Shown piece by piece: positions 9,294 to 18,306 of a DNA stretch of 39,329 nt. The notes beneath the pieces are model-generated. The model was given only the letters and a program-made list of their open reading frames with translations. It did not search any database and was not told where the DNA came from. The position numbers and the translations under genes are program-made. This stretch comes from Candidatus Iainarchaeum sp. (GTDB taxonomy: Archaea > Micrarchaeota > Micrarchaeia > Anstonellales > Bilamarchaeaceae). Location: NCBI GenBank assembly GCA_028686985.1, contig JAQUBA010000010.1, positions 1 through 39,329 on the forward strand, given 5' to 3'. Position 1 is the stretch's first letter; every line of letters begins with the position of its first letter.

Positions 9294-10085
9294 TCAGCTT
9301 GGGCAGTTGATTGACGTAACGTCTATATGTTCATAACCTTCTATCGAGCTGTTATGTACCCTGTCTACTCTTATGCATGTGCCATTTGCATTTATTCCCA
9401 GGCCTTCCATCACCAGCATGTTATGCCGTGGCACCACGTCTCTGTCGCAATCCATGCAAAATAGTGCACTCAGGACTGTGTCGTTTTCCTCACTTAACGT
9501 CACTCCGTTAAAAGAGTAATTCCCAACGCGGTCTCCAAAATACATGGTATAATGCCCGGTTCCGTAGGAAGGCATTGCGCCGCCCTCCACCCTATCGCTC
9601 AACAGCAATGCCATGTGCAATAGAGTGCCCTCGTAATACTTGTCTGTAGGCGCGAATAGGACTGCAACGCCGCTCATTACGGACCCCTTTCTCAGTATTA
9701 TGTTTTGGGATGGTATGTTGCCTATGCTCTTTGAATATCCGTATACATAATCCTCCATGCTCACAATCTTCTTTTGGGCGGAATCCCGGAAATAGTTCGT
9801 ATCGCTTATCGTGCCAATCATCTCTTCCTTATTTTGCGAGGCAAAGCCAAGTCCGCTGTTGTAAAAAAGCAGGACTTTATCCCTTATGACCGCATCATTC
9901 ATGTTAGTATACGTGCAGGAGCCCCCGCCGCCCACGGCCTTTTCGGGGCCCGATACGAAACCCGCTCCGAAATGTGCATGCACCTCATCCAGCATCTCGT
10001 CGCATATGGGATTTGAGTCCATCTCATCCGAGATGCAACCCGCAAGAACAATGGCCAGCAGCACGGCGCCCCACAAATATCGCAT
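9294..10085 (-). CDS. hypothetical lipoprotein
   Basis: MRYLWGAVLLAIVLAGC lipobox. Confidence 0.65.
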   Translation of the reverse strand: MRYLWGAVLLAIVLAGCISDEMDSNPICDEMLDEVHAHFGAGFVSGPEKAVGGGGSCTYTNMNDAVIRDKVLLFYNSGLGFASQNKEEMIGTISDTNYFRDSAQKKIVSMEDYVYGYSKSIGNIPSQNIILRKGSVMSGVAVLFAPTDKYYEGTLLHMALLLSDRVEGGAMPSYGTGHYTMYFGDRVGNYSFNGVTLSEENDTVLSALFCMDCDRDVVPRHNMLVMEGLGINANGTCIRVDRVHNSSIEGYEHIDVTSINCPS

Positions 10086-10146
10086 ATGGTTTTTTCACAG
10101 GGCGGTATTTAATAGTTTTGTAAATTCCTACAATGTCCTGGAATTC

Positions 10147-10809
10147 CTATTTTTTCTCTTTCTGGAACTGCGCATAGGAATACCAGAAGAGGTAGATTAC
10201 GGACACGAGCACCAGCCCGATGAGCACGTAGAAGGAGCCGCTCCCGAGGAATATGCTCAATATCAGGATTATCCCCATCATTATGAACAATTTTCCGCCC
10301 ATCCTATGGGTTTTGTCCCAGACCTTGTCGCTGCTCATCGTCCAGGGCGTCCTTATGCCGACGAACCAGTTCCTCTTCGCCTTCGGAAGCACGTATCCCA
10401 GGTAAATGAAGAGGAGCCCCACGGCCACCGGCACGGTGAGCGCCGGGCTTATCAGCATCCCCATGTTCCAGAGCATCGTCTGCAAAAAGATGAGGAGGAA
10501 GAACGCCAGTATCACCAGAACCATTTCCTCGTACTTGTCCCGGAATTTCTCTATGTTTTTCTTCAGGGGGTCTATCTTCGGAATTATGAAGAAAAGGAGC
10601 ACAAAAAATAGCATCATCCCGGGCAGCATAAAAGTCGCCCATCCCTTCTCCATGTATCCATCCACCTGGCCGTCCATGTTCCAGTGGGTTGCGAGCTGGT
10701 CCGGGAGCTGAGGATAGAACCAGCCGGCCATTAGTACTGATGCCAGCGCCATCATGAGCATGAGCCACTCTTTTTTCCGGTACGCCATGCCCAGATCTAT
10801 GCATGCCAA
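10147..10809 (-). CDS. SdpI-like (DUF1648) membrane protein
   Basis: QLPDQLATHWNMDGQVDGYMEKGWATFMLPGMML … RNWFVGIRTPWTMSSDKVWDKTHRMGGKLF; likely start is the internal MAYRKKEW. Confidence 0.88.
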   Translation of the reverse strand: MACIDLGMAYRKKEWLMLMMALASVLMAGWFYPQLPDQLATHWNMDGQVDGYMEKGWATFMLPGMMLFFVLLFFIIPKIDPLKKNIEKFRDKYEEMVLVILAFFLLIFLQTMLWNMGMLISPALTVPVAVGLLFIYLGYVLPKAKRNWFVGIRTPWTMSSDKVWDKTHRMGGKLFIMMGIILILSIFLGSGSFYVLIGLVLVSVIYLFWYSYAQFQKEKK

Positions 10810-10840
10810 CCTTTAAATAATTCTAATGCATAATCATACC

Positions 10841-11851
10841 ATGTCCGATGGCAAAGCACGGCACGGAAAAAAAGAGGAAATTTGCCCTGAGGAAAGGCCA
10901 TTCCTCCACAGGAAGTCCAAAAAGGAGCGGATCTCCACCGAAAGGCCACTCCTACTCGGCCAGGACTTCTCCATCGTGAAGCTGGGCGGCTCCAACGTCC
11001 CCTCAAGCCACAGGACCGCCGCAAAGGAGGGCAAGGAGCGCGGCGAGAAGGTCTTCCAGGGCATGATGAAGCTCCTTAAGGAGTGCTTCCCGCCTTCGGA
11101 GATAGAGAGCGAATCCCAGTACCGGGAATATTTCTTCGATGAGAACAGCGAAAACTGGAAAGTCAATGTCGCAGTGGACAAATCCGGGAAGGCCATCGGC
11201 GTGAGCCTCTACAGCATTTCCCCGGAAATGGACCTCATCATGTACAACATCGTCGCCGTCTCCCCGGAGCACAGGCACAGGGGCGTCGCAAGGGAACTTG
11301 TATCCTCCATGCTGGATTCCAGCGGCAGTGCCGCCTATGTGATGGGCGAGATTGAGCAGCCGGACCCTTCGCTCTCAGGGGAGGAGGCCCGGATGAGGAA
11401 CATCGTGAGGCCCGCCTTCCATGATTCCATCTCCAAATTGCGCGCCATCCGCCTTGAGGACGGTTCTCCACTCATTTATCTGCTTCCCATAATGGCATCC
11501 GAAGAGGAGAGGCAGGAAGCCGCGAACTCCGGCGAGCCCCTGGAGCCCGAGCCCTTGATGCTCTGCCTCCGGCCCCTCAAATCCCACGAGAGGAACGGCA
11601 TTCCCTCCCAGGAGGCCGGAAAGATGCTCCTCTGGTTCTTCAAGGATTACCTGGAGGCGGAATGCAGCGATGTGCGGCCTTCTGAGGTGAACGAGCTCCT
11701 TTCCCAGAGCTTTGCAAAGCTCGCGCCGGGGACCGATGCGCAGGAGTTCAGGCGCCTCCTGGACGGAGGAAGGCAGAACGACGCGGCCATTCTTGGAATG
11801 ATTCCTGGGACCCAGCTCCGTTTCATGAAAATAAGCGAATGCTCAAAATAG
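10841..11851 (+). CDS. GNAT-family N-acetyltransferase
   Basis: YNIVAVSPEHRHRGVARELVSSMLD; TATA CTTTAAATAA about 25 nt upstream of the ATG at 10841. Confidence 0.7.
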   Translation: MSDGKARHGKKEEICPEERPFLHRKSKKERISTERPLLLGQDFSIVKLGGSNVPSSHRTAAKEGKERGEKVFQGMMKLLKECFPPSEIESESQYREYFFDENSENWKVNVAVDKSGKAIGVSLYSISPEMDLIMYNIVAVSPEHRHRGVARELVSSMLDSSGSAAYVMGEIEQPDPSLSGEEARMRNIVRPAFHDSISKLRAIRLEDGSPLIYLLPIMASEEERQEAANSGEPLEPEPLMLCLRPLKSHERNGIPSQEAGKMLLWFFKDYLEAECSDVRPSEVNELLSQSFAKLAPGTDAQEFRRLLDGGRQNDAAILGMIPGTQLRFMKISECSK

Positions 11852-11968
11852 ATTTGGAAATTCCTGAAATGTTTTGGATTGGGGCTTAACCGGCAGACGG
11901 GTTCGGGAACGTTTAGGAACCCGGAATCGGACTTCTTTCCGTGGAAAACATTAATTCGGATCCGGGTT

Positions 11969-12011
11969 GTAATACATGCAATACATTTTAAAATTGTAAT
12001 ACATGTAATAC
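11969..12011 (+). promoter_or_regulatory. vapB promoter: two GTAATACATGYAATAC repeats flanking a TATA box
   Basis: Repeats at 11969-11984 and 11996-12011; AT-rich TATA (TTTTAAAAT) between; ATG at 12016. Confidence 0.65.
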
Positions 12012-12015
12012 TAAC

Positions 12016-12261
12016 ATGACGGTTTATACTATTCGCGGAATGGATGAAAAGACCCGGGCTGCGATTCAGGCCTATGCGCAGGAGCACGACGTGAACGTGG
12101 CTGAGGCACTCACAGAACTGGTTTTCTTCGGACTCCAGCACATAAGGCACACCAAAAAAGAAAAGAAGTACTCCAGCATATTCGAGGTCCAGAAAAGGAT
12201 AAGCTTCAAGGGCGGAAAGAACCTCTCCCAGGAAATAGATGACGTGCTCTACGGAGGTTGA
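12016..12261 (+). CDS. vapB: VapB-like (RHH-type) antitoxin
   Basis: Small ORF (MTVYTIRGMDEKTRAAIQAYAQEHDVNVAEALTELV) immediately upstream of a PIN-domain ORF. Confidence 0.75.
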   Translation: MTVYTIRGMDEKTRAAIQAYAQEHDVNVAEALTELVFFGLQHIRHTKKEKKYSSIFEVQKRISFKGGKNLSQEIDDVLYGG

Positions 12262-12265
12262 GCCC

Positions 12266-12679
12266 ATGATAGTCCTGGACACTTCCCTGATCATTTCTTT
12301 TTTTGATGAAGAGGACGTGCTTCACCAAAAAGCGGTCAAGGCGTTTGAAGAATTTGAAAAGGGAGGCGACCAGCTCCTGCTCACAGATTACGTGCTGAAC
12401 GAAACGGTGAGCGTGACTCTAAGAAAGGGCAGTTTGGACAAATCCAAAGAACTTTTGGAATTTCTATTAGAATACAAGAACATGGAGATTTTTCATGTTG
12501 ATGCGAACGGATTCAGGGAAGTCATAAAAGTTTTCAGAGAACAAAAAGACAATCTGAGTTTTATTGACTGCTCCTTGCTCTGGCTGGCCCATGCTTACGG
12601 GTTCAGGGTGGAGACTTTTGACAAAAATCTCCTTTCCGAGCTGGAGAAGATAAAAGAGACGAGGCGTTCACGTCGATAA
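12266..12679 (+). CDS. vapC: PIN-domain toxin, VapC family
   Basis: MIVLDTSLIISFFDEED … LLTDYVLNETVSVTL … LSFIDCSLLWLAHAYGFRVETFDKNL. Confidence 0.9.
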   Translation: MIVLDTSLIISFFDEEDVLHQKAVKAFEEFEKGGDQLLLTDYVLNETVSVTLRKGSLDKSKELLEFLLEYKNMEIFHVDANGFREVIKVFREQKDNLSFIDCSLLWLAHAYGFRVETFDKNLLSELEKIKETRRSRR

Positions 12680-13007
12680 TTTTCTTCCATTCTTATTCTT
12701 TAAGGTATTTTTCCTTACTAACCCTACCTCCACGATACTTAAAATGCCTAAAAAGTTTTTGAGAAATTCTAGAAATCTCTTGTAAATTGTAATGAGTTAC
12801 CATTACGGTGTGCTTAAACATATGCCAGTTACTGTGCTGGTAAACCAGAGGGGGAGGGAGTATGTTGATTTTGGCCTATTGGTTTCGCGTAGCGCTGTGG
12901 AGCGGGAAATGCGGATGGGGCAATACCGCTTGGACGCGGAAGAGTGCCTGAAAGATAAGAATGCGGGTGGAAAGAGAGGGGGAGAGTATACCGTGTGGAT
13001 GTGTAAC

Positions 13008-14075
13008 TTATGCAGGTTTATTTCTAGGGTGTAATCCTCGGAGGTGTCTTCCAACGGTCGAACTTGCGCAGTCAAATTTTTTTGCGATATCACCATAGGT
13101 TTCTCCCCTTTTCATTAGTTCTATCGCCTCTTTTGTGTGCTCATCAGTCCATTTAAACTTTGATTTTTCTTTTTTCTTAGTAAGCCAAATAGACACAAGC
13201 CCTGTAGCAAGCATCGGCATCATCACAATCAAACTTGAAATAAGATTCATAGTAAACCGCATCGGATCTCTAGCATAACCATATATTACAATAATGATAG
13301 ATATCAGCATAAAAATTCCTAGAACAATCGCCCATAAGCCTGGAATAATAGAATTTAGTATTGCGGACTTAGAATCTTTGATTAGTTGGATTACTCCCAC
13401 AACTAGAAGAGCAAATGTTAGATAGAATAGCAACCAAGTGAGATCTTCTATATTATTCTGTGAGTCAGAATTCGCATTTTGCCATTTTCCCAGTAAATTA
13501 ACGAATTCTTTCTGATACACCGGGGCAGGTTGGATTAATGTAACAAAAGAGCCATCGATTGGGGAGAATCTACTCATGCAATCTTCACTGAATTTAACAA
13601 AAACGACCGATTTATTATCTAATTCAGAAGAAGAATTCAGTTCTATTATTAACTTATAGATTCCAGCTTCATCAAAATCCCAACTGGATGCTTGGGCACC
13701 CAACTGTTTGGATTCTGGGAATATAGAATCACTTGAGCCTAGACTGATATTAATTGTCTTTTGTTGTGAGTTCAGTGTTCTATTAGAAGGCGATATCAAT
13801 GTGACATCAAAAGTATCAAATTTAGTAGAATTAGTAGCATTGTTGAGATTATTGATATAGATCTGATAAGAGAAATAATTGCCTAGATAAGCACCCTGAT
13901 TTTGTTCGGTGATTATATTAACAGAAATCTCATAATATTCATATTGATCTAATAGGAATCTTTCGTTTACTACTGACCTACAAGTATCTGCTCCGTATAT
14001 TGTAGGGAATGAAGCAGAAATCAATGTCAAAAAGAACAGTGCGCTAATAGCAAACCTCATACCATCACAGTCCAA
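13008..14075 (-). CDS. membrane protein: signal peptide, beta-rich ectodomain, about 4 TM helices, C-terminal cytosolic HTH
   Basis: LLFYLTFALLVVGVIQLI…GLWAIVLGIFMLISIIIVIYGYA…LIVMMPMLATGLVSIWL then KWTDEHTKEAIELMKRGETYGDIAKKFDCASSTVGRHLRGLHPR. Confidence 0.75.
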   Translation of the reverse strand: MDCDGMRFAISALFFLTLISASFPTIYGADTCRSVVNERFLLDQYEYYEISVNIITEQNQGAYLGNYFSYQIYINNLNNATNSTKFDTFDVTLISPSNRTLNSQQKTINISLGSSDSIFPESKQLGAQASSWDFDEAGIYKLIIELNSSSELDNKSVVFVKFSEDCMSRFSPIDGSFVTLIQPAPVYQKEFVNLLGKWQNANSDSQNNIEDLTWLLFYLTFALLVVGVIQLIKDSKSAILNSIIPGLWAIVLGIFMLISIIIVIYGYARDPMRFTMNLISSLIVMMPMLATGLVSIWLTKKKEKSKFKWTDEHTKEAIELMKRGETYGDIAKKFDCASSTVGRHLRGLHPRNKPA

Positions 14076-14077
14076 TA

Positions 14078-14998
14078 CTATTTTTGAATTTCTAATATTT
14101 TCTCAGCATCCTTCTGAATGCCGTATTTTTCTAAGAATTCTTCTGCTTGTATCTCCTTGTCCTTTTTGATAACTCTCTTAATTCTCTTCTTAAGTACATC
14201 TTCGATACCATCTTCTTTGCTATGTTTTTCGAAATTTGATTCGGCTTTTGATATTATGTCTAACTTCTCTTTCTCCAACATTTCATAAACAACTTCATTT
14301 ACTTCTAGTTCCCATAAAGCTTTGGCCTCATAGTCCAAACCCAAAAATGCATTTTTAGTTCCAAACCACCATTCATCCCATCTATCGAGTATCTTTAATA
14401 GTCCATAAATGATACAGATTAATGCAAGTAATATGTATACAATGATACTTATGACTGAGGCCTTTCCAGTAATAAAGATATGTACGTTTCGTATGTATGC
14501 GTTTTCGTTTCCATCATTTATGATATAGATCGTATTTATTGAGACGTTAGTAAACCCATAAACAGAATTTTGTGAATCAAATTCTGCTTGAAATCCATTT
14601 GATACTACATTTAGTTGTCCCCCAGTATGTTCTATCCTTATCTGAGTGTCAGGCTCTTCGATATAGTTTGTAACATTTATTCTAATTACGTGGTCGGGAA
14701 GAAGTTGTATGCAGTAATTATCCCCGCATCTAACAAGTTGGTCATCTGTGGACGAACCTACATTAAATGCGATAGTCTCGGTACTAGTTAATCTCAAGTT
14801 AATAATAATTATCATGCCGAAACATAAAACCACTAGGCCCCACGTAATTCTACTTATGTTATGGATATTTTTTCCTATGTAATCACTGACTTTAATCAAG
14901 TTTACTCTTAATGTTCCCCATCGCAGGATTAAATTTAAAAATAAAGACAAAAATCCTACTGTAATAGAAACGGTTTGCAAAATTTCTACATAGTCCAT
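14078..14998 (-). CDS. hypothetical membrane protein with ectodomain and charged cytosolic tail
   Basis: TMs near the N-terminus and at SVISIIVYILLALICIIYGLLKI; stop lies 2 nt before the next gene's start (operon with 13008-14075). Confidence 0.7.
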   Translation of the reverse strand: MDYVEILQTVSITVGFLSLFLNLILRWGTLRVNLIKVSDYIGKNIHNISRITWGLVVLCFGMIIIINLRLTSTETIAFNVGSSTDDQLVRCGDNYCIQLLPDHVIRINVTNYIEEPDTQIRIEHTGGQLNVVSNGFQAEFDSQNSVYGFTNVSINTIYIINDGNENAYIRNVHIFITGKASVISIIVYILLALICIIYGLLKILDRWDEWWFGTKNAFLGLDYEAKALWELEVNEVVYEMLEKEKLDIISKAESNFEKHSKEDGIEDVLKKRIKRVIKKDKEIQAEEFLEKYGIQKDAEKILEIQK

Positions 14999-15002
14999 AA
15001 CC

Positions 15003-15015
15003 TAATACGTTATTA
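15003..15015. promoter_or_regulatory. inverted repeat TAATA-CGT-TATTA in the promoter of the 14998-13008 operon
   Basis: Perfect 5-nt arms, between a minus-strand TATA (CTATTAAAC) and the ATG at 14998. Confidence 0.5.
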
Positions 15016-15097
15016 TGAAGTTTAATAGTTTTTTCGCTTTCAAGAAGTGGAATGGATTGTCTAATTTTACATTAATAATAATCAGCTGGTTAAAATA

Positions 15098-15847
15098 GTG
15101 AAGCATTTTGGTATACGCAAGGATTTAATATACTGTTTGAAAAATGTAGTCATGGTTGCGGAGATGGTACTTCAAGATTTTATTATTTATAGCTCTATTT
15201 TATTTGTCGTAGTTGCAGCCATTGTATACTATTTTGGAAAAATAGCTTCTTACGAATATAGAACAGAGCAGGACAAAACAGAAATTTATATGGAAGGCGT
15301 AATATTCCTAGGCCTGGTAATTATCGGTCCTGCAACAATATTTATTCTCGTAAGTCTATTATCTAACCCCATTTTTGTCACTCCTGAGATTAGCTTTGGC
15401 TTCTTTTTCAGCTTTCTTGTTATTCTATTTGTGGGGTTGCCTATAGTTGCCTGGGATCTATTAGAGATTTTTTATGATACTCATAAAATGCGTGTAGGCT
15501 TACTCAGTAAAATAATCGAAATTGGGTTTCTGCCCAAAGCTATTTTCTTTATTATTCTCGCTGTGTTAATGTTCCTTCCAACACTTTACTGGTTGAGTAT
15601 TGAGCCATCGCTTATGTTAATTTGGTGGTTTGTTTCTTATTTTTTTATTCTAACAGCGATGGCAGGCATATTTGGTAGACTTAGAAGACTAAAGATCAAA
15701 AGTAGTAGAATAAAAACGACTCAACAAGAATTTGAGGGTTATATATTACATGAAACAAACGCCGAGGTAATTCTTAAAACAAAAATGGGAACTAGGATAA
15801 CCCTCCCTAAAAGAGATATAATTCTAATAGAAGACGAACTAATTTGA
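15098..15847 (+). CDS. multi-TM membrane protein with C-terminal small beta (Sm/SH3-like) domain
   Basis: Several TM helices then TTQQEFEGYILHETNAEVILKTKMGTRITLPKRDIILIEDELI; GTG start at 15098, alternative ATG at 15152. Confidence 0.65.
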   Translation: MKHFGIRKDLIYCLKNVVMVAEMVLQDFIIYSSILFVVVAAIVYYFGKIASYEYRTEQDKTEIYMEGVIFLGLVIIGPATIFILVSLLSNPIFVTPEISFGFFFSFLVILFVGLPIVAWDLLEIFYDTHKMRVGLLSKIIEIGFLPKAIFFIILAVLMFLPTLYWLSIEPSLMLIWWFVSYFFILTAMAGIFGRLRRLKIKSSRIKTTQQEFEGYILHETNAEVILKTKMGTRITLPKRDIILIEDELI

Positions 15848-15903
15848 TAAAGCAGTGATTAAAACCCTTGGTTTGTATTATGGTTTTACTAATCAGTTAT
15901 TAA

Positions 15904-16986
15904 TCATTTCTTGCTCTCCGAAGCATTTAGAAGATGCATGAATAGTGTCTTAGTCAGTATAAACAGGTAAGATTCGGTATCATCAATAAATTTAAGCATA
16001 GGTAAATTGAAATTGATACTTGTTCGCTCTAAACACGGCGTACCTTTTTTACCTAGATAATAATTTATGGAAACACCTTCAAATCTTACATCTCGTATAA
16101 TTATCCAAGTATTGTGCATCTTTGGTTTTGGTTCGCATAATTCAAAGGCATCTCTCAAATATTTATATGCCAGACCAAATTTTGTGTTTACCCGTTCATT
16201 TTCAAATGAGATAATTAACTCATTATTCCTTCTAGAAAGTATCCTTTTGGTTGAATGAACTACGGCATGCCGTAGAGAAAGCAAAATATGGCTATCCATA
16301 GTAAGAGTGAGAGAACCTAAGTATCCCGGTTCATTTTCATCCCACTCATCCAACAAATTCTCAAAATTATTCAGCCTAGTTTTTGATCCACTCTTCTGAA
16401 GAAAATACTGAACAATCAAAAGCGCAGTTTCCATTGCAAGTCGAATGTAATTTTCGACTTTGCATTCAATCCAACTATCAAGAAGCTCGATCTTGACAGG
16501 ATCATATCTCTGAACAATATATTCTATTTCTTCGTGGCATTGTATCAAATATATCAGTCTTCGTTTGATCACATCTAACCTTTGTTCATCTTCGGGGAAT
16601 TTTTTCTTTAGTTCTGTTATGAGATAATTGATTGGGCTAAATGATGCACCCATACGCGATTCTAGATGATGGCATGCAAAATTGACTAAGTGACCGTAAT
16701 AGCTATCAAGAGTGCTTCCGTTTCCGATTATGCCTAAATTTTTTATGGTGAGATCAACTCGTTCGTTCAAAGAGATGTTCTCAGGTATGAGGCTTCGTTT
16801 TTTGACTAAATACACTTGATTCCAGAAATGTGCTCTGTTGAAACCTACTTTTTCTTGTAATGCATAAAAGAATTCATTCTCTTTTTTAAGGGCTTCTTTC
16901 AAGTCATTTTCTCTTTTGCCACATAAATTATCTAGTGTTTTCTTAAATGCATAAATGAATTTTGGTAATTTCATTCTACCATCCAA
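15904..16986 (-). CDS. hypothetical alpha-helical protein, possible HEPN-like domain
   Basis: Helical protein with SHILLSLRHAVVHSTKRIL, matching an R-x4-H HEPN-type motif. Confidence 0.55.
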   Translation of the reverse strand: MDGRMKLPKFIYAFKKTLDNLCGKRENDLKEALKKENEFFYALQEKVGFNRAHFWNQVYLVKKRSLIPENISLNERVDLTIKNLGIIGNGSTLDSYYGHLVNFACHHLESRMGASFSPINYLITELKKKFPEDEQRLDVIKRRLIYLIQCHEEIEYIVQRYDPVKIELLDSWIECKVENYIRLAMETALLIVQYFLQKSGSKTRLNNFENLLDEWDENEPGYLGSLTLTMDSHILLSLRHAVVHSTKRILSRRNNELIISFENERVNTKFGLAYKYLRDAFELCEPKPKMHNTWIIIRDVRFEGVSINYYLGKKGTPCLERTSINFNLPMLKFIDDTESYLFILTKTLFMHLLNASESKK

Positions 16987-17039
16987 TGTAAGTTAATACT
17001 CTACTCAAACTATTAAAATCCACTTCTCTTATAACATAT

Positions 17040-17843
17040 ATGAGTTATCCTAACTTACCGGTCTATGATTTGGTGTATAATATGAAACCAGAGAAAAAAA
17101 AGATTGAAGAACCTATCGAAGTAAAAATTGAAAAGCGTATAGTCTATAATTCGAAATTCCTCTTTTTCTTTGAGCCGTCTAATCCAGTCCAAAATGAAAC
17201 CTTCTCTATAGAACTAAAGATAACAAATATGGATAAAAAAAGGACCTTGAGCATTCCTTTATTGCATGTTGATTGTGGTAGCCACGACCGTACTTTCAGT
17301 GACTGGCTAATTCCTTTTAAGAAAGGGCTTAGAAACATACCTCCAAGAGGTTCCATAACACTGGTTACAAAAGAATTCAAGACACCTACGTATGGAGTTC
17401 ACAATATACATGTTATAATATACAAAGAACCAGATCCAAATAGAAGCAGGGCAAATTTAACGTACGTTCTTAATGATAAACCAATTGATTGGTTAGGAAA
17501 TCCGTCAAATGCATGCTGGGCAGATACTTTTTGGGTTGATGGCTATTTCGAGAAAAATCAGATGGAGATGAATTATCTGCTTCTGGGCTTAACATTCATT
17601 TCTATAGCTAGCATCTTCATAGGCATGGTTACATATATCCTACAACAAGTCCCATTGCTTATGGAAAATCCATACTATAAGAGTATGAGTGGTGGATGGC
17701 TTGCAGATTATTTACTGGCAAGAGATGATTCTGAAAGGGTCGCTGCATTGCATGAGTTATTTGATGTGATTAATGGTTGTGGAGCATCGAGAATGATGAA
17801 TGCTAGCATTAATTTAACAGCATGCAATCCATCAACTCCTTGA
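17040..17843 (+). CDS. hypothetical single-TM protein with beta-sandwich-like domain
   Basis: FSIELKITNMDKKRTLSIPLLHVDCG… beta pattern; TM MNYLLLGLTFISIASIFIGMVTYIL. Confidence 0.6.
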   Translation: MSYPNLPVYDLVYNMKPEKKKIEEPIEVKIEKRIVYNSKFLFFFEPSNPVQNETFSIELKITNMDKKRTLSIPLLHVDCGSHDRTFSDWLIPFKKGLRNIPPRGSITLVTKEFKTPTYGVHNIHVIIYKEPDPNRSRANLTYVLNDKPIDWLGNPSNACWADTFWVDGYFEKNQMEMNYLLLGLTFISIASIFIGMVTYILQQVPLLMENPYYKSMSGGWLADYLLARDDSERVAALHELFDVINGCGASRMMNASINLTACNPSTP

Positions 17844-17874
17844 TTTATTCCAATACTATGTTTTCTTTAGTCTA

Positions 17875-18117
17875 TTAAGACCATCGACAGATTAGCCATT
17901 GTATAAGACTGCTCACTATTGGAATAACCATGATAATGGTTAGAACTACTAACACTACAGTAAGCCAAAACATTCTATTTCCTAAGACCGAACTTTCCTG
18001 CTTGAGCAATACGATTTCTTCTCTAAGCTTGCGATTCTCTTCCGTTAGCATTTTTATTGAATCGGATATGTGTTGAGTCCCGCTTCGAGTCCCAACAAGT
18101 GTATCTGTCAGTGACAT
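17875..18117 (-). CDS. small coiled-coil plus TM protein
   Basis: IKMLTEENRKLREEIVLLKQESSVLGNR coiled coil; FWLTVVLVVLTIIMVIPIVSSLI TM. Confidence 0.55.
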   Translation of the reverse strand: MSLTDTLVGTRSGTQHISDSIKMLTEENRKLREEIVLLKQESSVLGNRMFWLTVVLVVLTIIMVIPIVSSLIQWLICRWS

Positions 18118-18178
18118 GCTGTTAACCTAAGTACATAACATCCAATAAGAATTAAAGGTTGTGCAAAAATATCTGTGC

Positions 18179-18249
18179 ATATCAATCACCCTAATCTTCT
18201 ACGGCGGCGCCCAAGTTGTCCTATGCACCACATATTTCACGATGTGATT
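18179..18249 (+). pseudogene. possible fossil 5' end of the RNase J-like beta-CASP gene
   Basis: ATATCAATCACCCTAATCTTCTACGGCGGCGCC translates I-S-I-T-L-I-F-Y-G-G-A and aligns without gaps (25/33 nt) to 19834-19866 (M-S-L-S-L-T-F-Y-G-G-A); frame closes at TGA. Confidence 0.5.
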
Positions 18250-18281
18250 AATACTCGAAGGCCAATAATTAACATTTAAAT

Positions 18282-18294
18282 AGAGTAATACTCT
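18282..18294. promoter_or_regulatory. palindrome AGAGT-AAT-ACTCT between TATA and ATG of the Ntn-hydrolase gene
   Basis: Perfect 5-nt arms; TATA ATTTAAATA at about 18274-18282; ATG at 18307. Confidence 0.55.
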
Positions 18295-18306
18295 AAATGA
18301 CCTAGG

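Noticed and set aside
11898-11923. Inverted repeat CGGGTTC…GAACCCG upstream of vapB
   Set aside because: Plausible hairpin but short, with a 12-nt loop and no clear terminator or operator context; not reported as a feature
12792-13034. 80-aa plus-strand ORF between vapC and the HTH membrane gene
   Set aside because: Overlaps the convergent gene's 3' end, no recognisable motif; could be real but not supportable from sequence alone
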